Shown: positions 1 to 10,254 of the stretch, piece after piece
Position numbering within the stretch: position 1 is the stretch's first letter
How the letters are laid out: each line of letters starts with the position of its first letter
Origin: Hyphomicrobiales bacterium
Lineage (GTDB): Bacteria; Pseudomonadota; Alphaproteobacteria; Rhizobiales; Rhizobiaceae
NCBI GenBank assembly: GCA_026400435.1
Contig: JAPLOZ010000055.1
Location: 1 to 39,542 of the forward strand
DNA length: 39,542 nt
Direction of reading: 5' to 3'
Position numbers and translations under genes: made by a program
The notes under the pieces: generated by a model
Told to the model about the DNA's origin: nothing
Seen by the model: the letters and a program-made list of their open reading frames with translations, nothing else
Databases searched by the model: none

Positions 1-296
1 TGTCACGATTTCAGTATGATGTTGCCAAAACGTGAACGGCTTGTTTGTTCGCCACTGGCGTAGCAGATGAACAAGATCACGATCAGGAACATGCAAGGGC
101 CGCGAATGAGAGCGTCGAGTTCGACGCGGCTAGCCTAATCCATCGTTCGCGGCGTCGTTATCCCTTGGCAGCCGCCCAACGTACCCAAACGGGTAATACC
201 TGAGCGGCTGCCGTCCTGACAGTCTAACTGCCATGCGGCTGCTTCGGGCGTTGGGCGATTGTCGACCGCTCGTACATGCGAATTCCCCTTCGCCTG
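1..296. other. Unrecognised DNA left of the cimA break
   Basis: About 290 bases with no gene I can identify in any frame. It is joined to the 5' part of a citramalate synthase gene at roughly 285-297, where similarity to that family stops abruptly. Composition is lower in GC than the rest (about 47% in the first 60 bases). Short open frames exist on both strands but none has a convincing start, ribosome site or recognisable motif. The block contains a nested inverted repeat (167-212). It may be the edge of an island or mobile element, a rearrangement, or an assembly join. Confidence 0.5.
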
Positions 297-911
297 GATG
301 CCGAGGTTGTCGCCCGGAATGCCCGAGGCGATGGCCGCTCCGACGATGGCGCGGATTTCGGACGGCTGCGTGCCGCCATTGGTGTCGCAGAGCACCACCC
401 AGCGCGCGCCGGCGTCATAGGCGGACCTGGCGCAGGCCAGCGCATAGTCGGGGTTGGCCTTGTAGCCGTCGAAGAAATGCTCGCAGTCGACCAGCGCCTC
501 CTTGCCGGCGCTGATCGCGGCCTCCACCGAGGCGCTGATAGCGTCGAGGTTCTCCTCGTTGGTGCAGCCGAGCGCGACGCGGACATGGTAGTCCCAGCTC
601 TTGGCAACGAAGCAGATGGCGTCGGACTTTGCCTGCACGAGCGCTGCCAGCCCGGGGTCGTTGGAGGCCGAGACCCCTGCCCGCTTGGTCATGCCGAACG
701 CCACGAACTTTGCGCGCGACGTGCGCTGCTCGGCGAAGAAAGACGTGTCGGTCGGGTTCGCGCCGGGATAGCCGCCCTCCACATAGTCCAGCCCGAATTC
801 GTCGAGCATTTTTGCAATGGCGATCTTGTCTTCGACCGAAAAATCGATGCCCGGCGTCTGCTGGCCGTCGCGCAGCGTGGTGTCGAAGAGATAGAGGCGC
901 TGTTTGGTCAT
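135..911 (-). pseudogene. Citramalate synthase (CimA), truncated after the N-terminal third
   Basis: The first about 205 residues match the LeuA/CimA-type DRE-TIM metallolyase family: the N-terminal LYLFDTTLRDGQQ motif, EGGYPGANPTD, and CDTNGG about residue 180. Full-length CimA is about 530 aa. It condenses pyruvate and acetyl-CoA to citramalate for isoleucine/2-oxobutanoate synthesis. After GDNLGI the expected HAHND metal-binding stretch is absent and the frame runs about 50 unrelated residues to a stop at 135. The rest of the barrel and the C-terminal regulatory domain are missing, so the product should be inactive. I chose the ATG at 911 because it begins MTKQRLYLFD as in the family; an in-frame ATG lies at 920. 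The gene is upstream-in-window of the palindromic repeat and near cysS, a neighbourhood I recall for rhizobial cimA. Confidence 0.8.
167..212. repeat. Nested inverted repeat beside the cimA break
   Basis: Outer arms GGCAGCCGC (167-175) and GCGGCTGCC (204-212) are perfect reverse complements. Inside them TACCC (182-186) and GGGTA (191-195) form a second hairpin with a four-base loop. There is no T-run on either side, so it is not an obvious intrinsic terminator. It could be the end or recombination site of a mobile element, or a structured RNA. Confidence 0.5.
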
Positions 912-931
912 GACGAGCATGGTGCGTGAGC

Positions 932-1087
932 ACCCCCCTCTGTCCTGCCGGACATCTCCCCCTCAAGGGGGGAGATCAGCAGTTTGTGCGCCCCGCCTGA
1001 TCTTGGAACGTCGAAAAGAGCAAACAGGCCATGACGAGATTGATCTCCCCCCTTGTGGGGGAGATGGCCGGCAGGCCAGAGGGGAGT
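932..1087. repeat. Paired palindromic intergenic repeat, copy 1
   Basis: Two inverted arms of about 44 bases (roughly 936-979 and 1041-1084) flank about 60 bases of unique sequence. Each arm begins or ends with a CCCTCTG(T/G)CCTGCCGG block and carries its own small palindrome, ATCTCCCCC-loop-GGGGGAGAT. Arms differ at only a few positions. It fills the gap between the truncated cimA and the peptidase gene. The layout (long outer inversion, two inner hairpins, intergenic position) is like the rhizobial RIME-type mosaic elements; the exact family name is my inference. It could fold in RNA of either strand and act as a terminator or stability element. Confidence 0.85.
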
Positions 1088-1098
1088 GGAAAGTTGCA

Positions 1099-2555
<1,457 letters not shown>

Positions 2556-2567
2556 GGTTGTGCGTTC

Positions 2568-3269
2568 CTATTCCGGCTTGTGACAGACGGCTTCGATGTT
2601 GTTGCCGTCGGGATCGAGCACAAAGGCTCCGTAGTAGTCGGGATGATAGTGCGCGCGGACGCCCGGCGCGCCGTTGTCGCGGCCGCCTGCAGCCATCGCC
2701 GCGGCATGGAAGGCGTCGACCTCGGCACGGTTGCGCGCGGCAAAGGCGACATGGCGGCCGGGGCCGGGCTCGCCGCCCTCGCGCAACCACCAGACCGGAT
2801 GGTCGCGGCCGTACCCCGCGACATGGAGGCCACCGGTGAATTCCTTGGGAACGGTCATCATCAGCGTCGCGCCCAACATTGCTTGCGCCTGGCGCGTGGC
2901 GTCCCCGGCCATCAGGCCTGCGGCGGTGACGATATGCTGGCAGACATTGTCGATGTCGCGCAGAACGTCATCGTTCCAGAAGCGGAGGATGGTCCAGCCA
3001 TCCTGTTCAAGGCGAGCAGTGCGGACGGCGTCACTGGCAGCGCTCTTGTCCTCGCCATGCTGTGAGCCGTCGACCTCGACGATGAGTTTCTTGCCCGAAC
3101 AGGCAAAGTCAACGATGTACCCGGCGATTGGGACCTGTCGCCGGAATGCAAGGCCCATCAGGCGGTGCGCGCGAAGTTCGTTCCACAGCTTCAGCTCGGC
3201 GTCGGTCATGCCGCGCCGCATGGCCTTGGCGTTCTTGCGGTTGCGTTCGCTGACAGGCGTGTGCGGCAT
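2568..3269 (-). CDS. DUF559 endonuclease-like domain fused in frame to a truncated VOC (glyoxalase-fold) domain
   Basis: The 233-aa product has two parts. Residues 1 to about 117 are a DUF559 domain of the Vsr/restriction-endonuclease-like fold: MTDAELKLWNELRAH, FACSGKKLIVEVDGSQH (acidic catalytic-type residues) and DGWTILRFWNDDVL. Residues about 130-233 are the back part of a VOC-superfamily protein: LGATLMMTVPKE, YGRDHPVWW, GRHVAFAARN and a terminal DPDGNNIEAVCHKPE. VOC proteins normally have about 25 more residues at the front, with the first strand and first metal ligand; here these are replaced by DUF559. The ATG at 3269 has GGAG about 12 bases upstream. A longer open frame to 3341 reads into the adjacent repeat and is not credible. 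No frameshift is seen, so a fused protein may be made. It heads the unit with GFA and the peptidase. Confidence 0.82.
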   Translation of the reverse strand: MPHTPVSERNRKNAKAMRRGMTDAELKLWNELRAHRLMGLAFRRQVPIAGYIVDFACSGKKLIVEVDGSQHGEDKSAASDAVRTARLEQDGWTILRFWNDDVLRDIDNVCQHIVTAAGLMAGDATRQAQAMLGATLMMTVPKEFTGGLHVAGYGRDHPVWWLREGGEPGPGRHVAFAARNRAEVDAFHAAAMAAGGRDNGAPGVRAHYHPDYYGAFVLDPDGNNIEAVCHKPE

Positions 3270-3307
3270 AGTCAGGACGCTCCGTGAGAGGATGGCGCCT
3301 TGTCGTG

Positions 3308-3477
3308 CCCCCCTCTGTCCTGCCGGACATCTCCCCCACATGGGGGGAGATCAGCTGGCATCGGCCTTGCCGCCAATCTCAACAGTTGCAAAACAGGCCG
3401 GGACTTGTTGGGAGCACACGGCGAAGCTGTCGATCTCCCCCCTCGTGGGGGAGATGTCCGGCAGGACAGAGGGGGGC
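3308..3477. repeat. Paired palindromic intergenic repeat, copy 2
   Basis: This is the same element as at 932-1087. Arms lie at about 3308-3352 and 3431-3476, each with the CCTCTGTCCTGCCGGACAT block and an inner ATCTCCCCC-loop-GGGGGAGAT palindrome, separated by about 78 unique bases. It occupies the space between cysS and the DUF559-VOC gene. The outer arms are closer to perfect complements than in copy 1. The central spacer is not shared with copy 1. Confidence 0.85.
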
Positions 3478-3510
3478 GCTGTCCCGCAAACCTATCGCCG
3501 ACAGGCACCC

Positions 3511-5154
<1,644 letters not shown>

Positions 5155-5650
5155 GCCTCACCCTTCCCGTTCGCGGCGCGTCCCGCAGAAAAGCCCGGCG
5201 ACTTTCCGCCACGCGCCGTGCCAGCCTGCCGGCCTGGGCGTTTTTTCATCTCTGGGAAGAAGGCGAAAACGTCCGGACCAGCGGTGGCGCTAGCCAATAA
5301 TGCAAATGCCGCAAATGGCAAAAGACGTTTTCATGGGGCGCTTTATGCGGTGCGAGGCCGGCTCGCGTCAAGCCCGCGACGCACAAAGTGTCGCATTTCT
5401 GTAACAGTTGCCCGCGAGGCAGCGGCAATTGGCCGTTACATGCCGCAATTACTCAAGTGTTGCGGTCCGGACTCAGTGTAGCGCTGGATGCGCAACGGGG
5501 CGGAATCGTAAGATTCTATTAAACATGTCCCGACAACACTAGGGGGGAGATAGCGGGCTTTCAGGCAGCACGTCACGATTTGGTCCCATTCGGCCACCAT
5601 CTGCTGCCAACCCGCACATAATGACCATGACTTCAGAAAAGAGAGAAGAA
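5155..5650. other. Intergenic region between cysS and a small gene
   Basis: About 500 bases with no gene I can support. It must carry the cysS promoter (leftward) and one for the small plus-strand gene at 5651, but no clear -35/-10 pair stands out. It is locally AT-rich around 5510-5530 and contains several scattered GCGGCAATT/TGCCGCAATT-like words at about 5420-5465. No tRNA or known RNA motif was found. Confidence 0.4.
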
Positions 5651-5806
5651 ATGCTGCCGAAGAAGAGCGAAGCCGCGCAGACGACCGCCAAGGCGGCCCC
5701 GGCGCTCGCCAAGCAATACCGCGCGATCGGACCAGCGGCGATCGTCGCCGCGCTGCTTTGCGCTCCCAAGAAGAAGCCGGTCAAGGTCGCCGCCAAAGCT
5801 GCCTGA
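5651..5806 (+). CDS. Small basic alanine-rich protein, unknown function
   Basis: A 51-aa open frame beginning MLPKKSEAAQTTAKAAP, with a short hydrophobic stretch (IGPAAIVAALLCA, about residues 27-39) and a lysine-rich tail. A purine-rich AGAGAGAAGAA lies just before the ATG and could serve as ribosome site. An in-frame ATG at 5621 would add 10 residues (MTMTSEKREE). A hairpin with a T-rich tail about 115 bases downstream on the same strand supports a short separate transcript. I do not recognise the family. The hydrophobic segment is too short to be sure of membrane insertion. Confidence 0.5.
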   Translation: MLPKKSEAAQTTAKAAPALAKQYRAIGPAAIVAALLCAPKKKPVKVAAKAA

Positions 5807-5904
5807 AAGTCCCGGCGCGAGCCGGCCGAAGACGGCCTTGCGGCGCCTGAGGACATTTCGCGAAAAGGCTGAGCCCTGGCTGGCGCGATCCAGCCGCCCG
5901 GGCG

Positions 5905-6678
5905 CTAGAACAGCGTGAGCTGCCCGGCATTGCCGGGCTTTTGCTTTTCAGGGCCGGACTCGACGACCGGTCCAGATTCGACGGAAGCCGGCTCGACACG
6001 CTTCTGCACATCGGGCGTGGTGTTGGCGACCTTGTTGACCAGGGCCGATACGGGGATCGCCTCGAACAATCCGTCCGCCGGCGGCTTCATGAGATGCGCT
6101 ACGTCGCGCGGTTCCTGCGTCCGGCAGTCGAGCCAGCGGTCGAAATCATCGGGCATGATCACCACGGGCATCCGGTCGTGGATACCGGCGACATCGCCGT
6201 TGGCTGCGGTGGTGAGGATGGCTGCGGTATCGATTTCCGATCCACCCGGCTCCGACCAGGTTTCCATCAGCCCGCCGAACGCAACGACGCCGCCGTTCCT
6301 CGGACGCACCCAATAGGCTTGCGACTGCTTGCCGCTGCGCCGCCATTCATAGAAGCCCGAGGCAGGGATCAGCACACGGCGGTGGCGCATGGCGGCCTTG
6401 AACGAGGCCTTTTCGGCAGCGGTCTCCGAGCGCGCATTTATGTTCAACGGCATGTCCGCCTGGTTCCTGGCCCAGGCGGGGATCAGGCCCCAGCGCGCCA
6501 GTATTGCGCGGCGGTCGGGCAGGTTCGAGCCGGGTTCGCGGCCTCTGGCTGCGATCACAAGCAGGATGGGCTGCGTCGGCGCGATGTTGTAGCGCGGCGG
6601 AAAGTCCTCGATGTCCACCACGCCCAGCGCCTCCATCAGCTCTTCGGGCGTTCCCGTAAACGCAAATCGTCCGCACAT
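5905..6678 (-). CDS. SOS response-associated peptidase (SRAP, YedK/HMCES-like)
   Basis: A 257-aa SRAP-domain protein. Family members form a covalent link between Cys2 and abasic sites in single-stranded DNA and so shield them from cleavage. The protein starts MCGRFAFTG, which places the catalytic cysteine at position 2 once Met is removed; this fixes the start at 6678 and rules out the longer open frame. Other family marks are RYNIAPTQ, WGLIPAWA, NARSET, SGFYEW and the HDRMPVV histidine. The last about 35 residues are a charged, proline-rich tail of low conservation. It is divergent from the Nudix gene with 66 bases between starts. Confidence 0.95.
   Translation of the reverse strand: MCGRFAFTGTPEELMEALGVVDIEDFPPRYNIAPTQPILLVIAARGREPGSNLPDRRAILARWGLIPAWARNQADMPLNINARSETAAEKASFKAAMRHRRVLIPASGFYEWRRSGKQSQAYWVRPRNGGVVAFGGLMETWSEPGGSEIDTAAILTTAANGDVAGIHDRMPVVIMPDDFDRWLDCRTQEPRDVAHLMKPPADGLFEAIPVSALVNKVANTTPDVQKRVEPASVESGPVVESGPEKQKPGNAGQLTLF
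5922..5948 (+). terminator. Intrinsic terminator for plus-strand transcription, embedded in the SRAP gene
   Basis: GCCCGGC (5922-5928), a three-base loop and GCCGGGC (5932-5938) are followed by TTTTGCTTTT. It reads as a terminator rightward, while on the minus strand it lies in codons for the last residues of the SRAP protein. It would stop transcription from the small gene before it runs antisense through SRAP. Confidence 0.65.
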
Positions 6679-6744
6679 TTCTTTTGATGCCTCTCGATTC
6701 GTCAGGCACAAGGTGGCTACTGACCGCATGGCAGGCAAGGCAGA

Positions 6745-7140
6745 ATGGCCGAGCGAACTCTTCTCCCAGCCGTTTCGATCGCCATTCAGCGCAACGACAC
6801 GCTGCTTCTGGTACGGCGCGGCCGCAGGCCGTCCCAGGGGTACTACGCCTTCCCCGGCGGCCGGGTCGAGGCGGGCGAGTCGCTCGAAGAAGCCGTCCGT
6901 CGCGAACTTGCCGAAGAGACCGGACTGGCGGTCGAAACGCTCTCTGCGCTCGTGCGGCTGCAGGTGGCGGGCGACGATATCGACTACGATCTGCAGGTCT
7001 TCTTCGCCCACTATGCCGGGGGCGAGCCGGTTGCCGACGACGACGCGGAAGAGGCGGCGTTCTTCACGCTGGCCGACATGCAGCAGCTCGACGTGCTGGA
7101 ATCGGTGCTGGCTGTCGCGCGCGACCTGCTCGGCAAATAG
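6745..7140 (+). CDS. Nudix hydrolase (MutT-like)
   Basis: A 131-aa Nudix-fold enzyme that cleaves nucleoside diphosphate-linked compounds; the exact substrate cannot be told. The Nudix box runs about residues 38-60, from GGRVEAGES to REL-EETGL, with the glutamates for Mg binding present. The strand before it (DTLLLVRRGRRP) is typical of ADP-ribose or NADH pyrophosphatase-like members as well as MutT. The ATG at 6745 begins MAERTLLPAV; no strong Shine-Dalgarno is visible. It shares a divergent promoter region with the SRAP gene, so both may serve nucleotide or DNA damage control, which is inference from position. Confidence 0.9.
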   Translation: MAERTLLPAVSIAIQRNDTLLLVRRGRRPSQGYYAFPGGRVEAGESLEEAVRRELAEETGLAVETLSALVRLQVAGDDIDYDLQVFFAHYAGGEPVADDDAEEAAFFTLADMQQLDVLESVLAVARDLLGK

Positions 7141-7206
7141 CCGGACAGGCCGAAGGCGCCGCCAAAAGCGCCTTGCGGCGGACAATTTGTTTCGCCAAAA
7201 GGGCGC

Positions 7207-7584
7207 ATGCGGCGGAGTTCCTCGACCATCCTGGCGATAGCGCTGGCCACGTCCCTTGCGGCGGCGCGTCCGGCGTCGGCGGTCGAGGCGCCCTATGAGT
7301 CAGGGCTGATGCGCATCGCCGAAGTGATGGGTTCGCTGCATTTCCTGCGCAATCTGTGCGGCGACAAGGGGAATCAGTGGCGGCAGACGATGGAGCAACT
7401 GCTCGCCGCCGAAAATCCCGAACCGGAACGCCGCGCACGCTTCATCGCAAGCTTCAACCGGGGGTACCGATCCTTCGAGAGCACCTACACGAAATGCACG
7501 GTGTCGGCGACCGAAGCGATCGGCCGCTACACCGTCGAGGGCGAGAATCTTGCCAGGGACCTTGCGTCGCGCTACGGCAATTAA
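7207..7584 (+). CDS. TIGR02301-family secreted protein
   Basis: A 125-aa protein with an N-terminal signal peptide (positively charged MRRSSS, hydrophobic stretch to about residue 20, Ala-rich cleavage region near ARPASA-VE). The mature part carries the pattern I associate with TIGR02301, a family found mainly in Hyphomicrobiales: PYESGLMRIAEVMGSLHFLR, a Cys in NLCGD, a later Cys in TKCTVS and a terminal LARDLASRYG. The two cysteines could form a disulfide in the periplasm. Function is unknown. It follows the Nudix gene by 66 bases on the same strand. Confidence 0.85.
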   Translation: MRRSSSTILAIALATSLAAARPASAVEAPYESGLMRIAEVMGSLHFLRNLCGDKGNQWRQTMEQLLAAENPEPERRARFIASFNRGYRSFESTYTKCTVSATEAIGRYTVEGENLARDLASRYGN

Positions 7585-7707
7585 CACCCGATTAACTTTT
7601 TGTGCATGGCGGGCACACTTTCCAGCGCGGCCATGCTAGGACACTTAACGGGACATTAAAGGGACAGGTCAAGTTGGAGGGATCGGCTCGCCAACGGCCT
7701 GAACAGA

Positions 7708-7977
7708 GTGGAACTTGGCATGGCACATGGCGTCACCGACCTTGACGCGCTGGTCAGGGAAGAAAAGCGGCTCACCGCCGTCGAGAACCACAACGAGGCC
7801 TGGGCCGAAGGCCTTTCCGCCGGCATCGAACCCGAGATCATCGCCGAAGCTGCCATGACGACGGCCCTGGCCGAACTGTTGCGGGCAACCGGCGAGCCAA
7901 CTGTGCTGGCGTTGATCGAGCGCATGCGCGACCGTGTCGTCGCCGGCGAGTTCGAGCCGGAGCAGTTGCGGCATTGA
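7708..7977 (+). CDS. Short hypothetical protein, acidic and helical
   Basis: An open frame of 89 aa from GTG 7708 or 85 aa from ATG 7720 (MAHGVTDLDALVREEK). I do not recognise the family. The sequence is acidic, alanine-rich and predicted by eye to be mostly helical (EAWAEGLSAGIEPEIIAEAAMTTALAELLRA); it has no signal peptide or membrane segment. A GGAGGG at 7676-7682 is too far from both starts to be a normal ribosome site, so the start is uncertain. Codon use resembles its neighbours and the gene lies in an otherwise empty space between two same-strand genes, which supports it being real. Confidence 0.7.
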   Translation: MELGMAHGVTDLDALVREEKRLTAVENHNEAWAEGLSAGIEPEIIAEAAMTTALAELLRATGEPTVLALIERMRDRVVAGEFEPEQLRH

Positions 7978-8041
7978 CAGCGACGGCGCGCCGCATCTTG
8001 ATCGGACGATCGCATTTCAAACGCCGCGGCACCGGGAATAC

Positions 8042-8836
8042 ATGAGGCCGAACCGTTCACACAACCGGGTACCGCGCGAGGCTTCGCGCAGGCTGGCGAT
8101 TGCCGGACTTGCGGCGGCATGCCTGTTTGGCACGGGCCTGCTGGGCCTGGCCGGTCCAGCTGCCGCGCTAAGCGAAATCGGCCGCGAGGACCTGCCCCCG
8201 CCGTCCACGACCACCGATGAGACGCCTGGCGCCTCCGGGACGATCATTCCAGACGACACTGCGCCGACGCCCGACCCGCTGACCCCCTCGCCTCCGGCCG
8301 CCACGGAACCGGACACCGGCGGCGATCCGAATGACATTGCCCGGCCTGAACTGGACGAAACCGGGCCGCTGCCGGAAGTGATCTACAATCTCGACCGCCT
8401 TCCGGAACCGGTGCGGCGCATGCACGACCTGATAGTCGAAGCGGCCAAGAGCGGCGATATAGAAAAGCTGCGCCCGCTGATCGGACTTGCCGATGGCATG
8501 ACGCAATTGTCCTTCGCCGAAATCGAGGGCGACCCCATCGAGTACCTGAAGGGGCTTTCGGGCGATTCGGAAGGCCAGGAAATCCTTGCCATCATGGAAG
8601 AGGTGATGCTGGCGGGCTTCGTCCACCTGGACGCCGGGACGCCGAACGAAATCTATGTCTGGCCCTATTTCTTCGGCATTCCGCTGGACAAGCTCGACGC
8701 GCGCCAGCGGGTCGAACTCTTCAAGATCGTCACCGCCGGCGACCTCGAGGACATGAAGCAGTTCGGAACCTACATCTTCTTCCGCGTAGGCATCACGCCC
8801 GAGGGCCGCTGGGCGTTCTTCGTCGCCGGCGAGTAG
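8042..8836 (+). CDS. Secreted proline/threonine-rich-linker protein, unknown function
   Basis: 264 aa. Residues 1 to about 43 look like a signal peptide: basic MRPNRSHNRVPREASRR, then a hydrophobic LAIAGLAAACLFGTGLLGLA run and an Ala-rich cleavage region. Residues about 50-105 are a low-complexity Pro/Thr/Asp linker. The C-terminal about 160 residues form a compact domain beginning LPEVIYNLDRLPEPVRRM and containing a block rich in aromatics (EIYVWPYFFGIPLDKLD) and RVGITPEGRWAFFVAGE at the end. I know similar hypothetical proteins in rhizobia but no function. The ATG at 8042 is preferred because it precedes the signal sequence; a longer frame from 7934 overlaps the previous gene. Confidence 0.82.
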   Translation: MRPNRSHNRVPREASRRLAIAGLAAACLFGTGLLGLAGPAAALSEIGREDLPPPSTTTDETPGASGTIIPDDTAPTPDPLTPSPPAATEPDTGGDPNDIARPELDETGPLPEVIYNLDRLPEPVRRMHDLIVEAAKSGDIEKLRPLIGLADGMTQLSFAEIEGDPIEYLKGLSGDSEGQEILAIMEEVMLAGFVHLDAGTPNEIYVWPYFFGIPLDKLDARQRVELFKIVTAGDLEDMKQFGTYIFFRVGITPEGRWAFFVAGE

Positions 8837-8838
8837 TT

Positions 8839-10170
8839 CTAGCGCGGCAAGGCTTCGGAGAATTCGACCGGACGCCCCTGCCCCTTCGTGACGATCTCGC
8901 CTTCCCACATGACCCTCTGACCGCGAACGATCGTGCCCACCGGCCAGCCGGTCACGCGCTTTCCGTCGTAAGGCGTCCAGCCGGCCTTCGAGCCCGCCTG
9001 CGCGTTGGTGATCGTTTCCACACGCTTCATGTCGACCACCGTGAAGTCGGCATCGTATCCGGCTGCTATGCGACCCTTGCGCGCGATGCCGAAGATGCGA
9101 TTGGGGCCGTGGCTCGACAGGTCTACAAAACGCTCCAGCGTCAGGCGCCCGGCGTTCACATGATCGAGCATGATCGGCACAAGCGTCTGCACGCCGGTCA
9201 TGCCCGATGGCGAGGCCGGGTAGGCTTTGGCCTTTTCCTCCAGCGTGTGCGGGGCGTGGTCGGAGCCCAGCACATCGACTACGCCCTGCGCGATGCCGCG
9301 CCAGATGCCGTCCCGGTGCCTGATGTCCCTGACCGGCGGGTTCATCTGCAGCAGGGTGCCGAGCCGCGCATAGTCGTTGGAAGACAGCGTGAGGTGGTGC
9401 GGCGTCGCCTCGCACGTAGCGACGTCCTTGTTCGCTTCGAGGAAGGCGATCTCCTCCGCGGTGGAGATGTGCAGCACATGGATGCGCGCGCGTGTTTGCC
9501 GGGCGATGCTCACAAGCCGCTCGGTCGAGCGAAGCGCGGCGATCTCGTCGCGCCAGACCTGGTGGGAGGAAGCGTCTCCGGAAACGCGCTCGCCGACCCG
9601 CTCGCGCAGCCTGTATTCATCTTCGGAATGAAACGCCGCACGGCGGCGGGTATGCTTCAGGATGGCGGCGACGCCGGCGTCGTCCTCTACCAGCAGATCG
9701 CCGGTCGACGATCCCATGAACACCTTGATGCCGGCAGCGCCAGGCAGCCGCTCCAGTTCGCCGACGTCTCCGGCATTTTCGCGGGTGCCGCCGACCCAGA
9801 ACGCGAAGTCGCAATGCATACGGGAAGTCGCGCGTTTCACCTTGTCGGCCAGCGCGGCCTCGCTAGTGGTCAACGGACTGGTGTTCGGCATTTCAAAGAC
9901 GGCGGTCACGCCACCGAGGACCGCGGCGCGCGAACCCGTTTCGAGGTCTTCCTTGTGTTCCAGGCCGGGCTCGCGAAAATGCACCTGGCTGTCGATGACG
10001 CCAGGCAGGACATGCAGGCCGCGGCAGTCGATGCGGCTGGCTGACGATGCCTGCGCCAGATCTCCTATCGCGGCGATGCGACCGTTGCGCAAGCCAACGT
10101 CGCGGACGCCCTGGCCGTCGTGATTGACGACGGTGCCGCCTGTCAGGATGAGGTCGTAGGTCGCCGCCAT
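8839..10170 (-). CDS. Dihydroorotase-like amidohydrolase (class I PyrC family)
   Basis: A 443-aa metal-dependent hydrolase. The N-terminal strand pair YDLILTGGTVVNHDG, PGVIDSQVHFREPG, the lysine in GIKVFMGSS (Lys149, carbamylated in the family), FHSEDE, HVLHIST and GSDHAPHTLEEK are all in place. The canonical HxH of the first motif reads QVH (Gln62, His64), so one usual metal ligand is missing. This variant is frequent in rhizobial homologues as I recall them, which suggests a specialised or altered dihydroorotase rather than damage. The ATG at 10170 (MAATYDLIL) is chosen on the family N-terminus. It is divergent from ygfZ and ends two bases from the facing gene's stop. Confidence 0.9.
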   Translation of the reverse strand: MAATYDLILTGGTVVNHDGQGVRDVGLRNGRIAAIGDLAQASSASRIDCRGLHVLPGVIDSQVHFREPGLEHKEDLETGSRAAVLGGVTAVFEMPNTSPLTTSEAALADKVKRATSRMHCDFAFWVGGTRENAGDVGELERLPGAAGIKVFMGSSTGDLLVEDDAGVAAILKHTRRRAAFHSEDEYRLRERVGERVSGDASSHQVWRDEIAALRSTERLVSIARQTRARIHVLHISTAEEIAFLEANKDVATCEATPHHLTLSSNDYARLGTLLQMNPPVRDIRHRDGIWRGIAQGVVDVLGSDHAPHTLEEKAKAYPASPSGMTGVQTLVPIMLDHVNAGRLTLERFVDLSSHGPNRIFGIARKGRIAAGYDADFTVVDMKRVETITNAQAGSKAGWTPYDGKRVTGWPVGTIVRGQRVMWEGEIVTKGQGRPVEFSEALPR

Positions 10171-10254
10171 TGCCGTGCCGCCACACTTGTCGCCTTGCCC
10201 TCTGCGGCTTACGTAATGGACGATCCATTTGCAAGATCGGGTTCTCGCTACGCC

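Noticed and set aside
3270..3341. N-terminal extension of the DUF559-VOC gene (MWGRCPAGQRG...)
   Set aside because: These residues are a translation of the palindromic repeat; the ATG at 3269 has a ribosome site and fits DUF559.
6679..7185. Long N-terminal extension of the SRAP gene
   Set aside because: SRAP needs Cys at position 2, which fixes the start at 6678; the extension is antisense to the Nudix gene.
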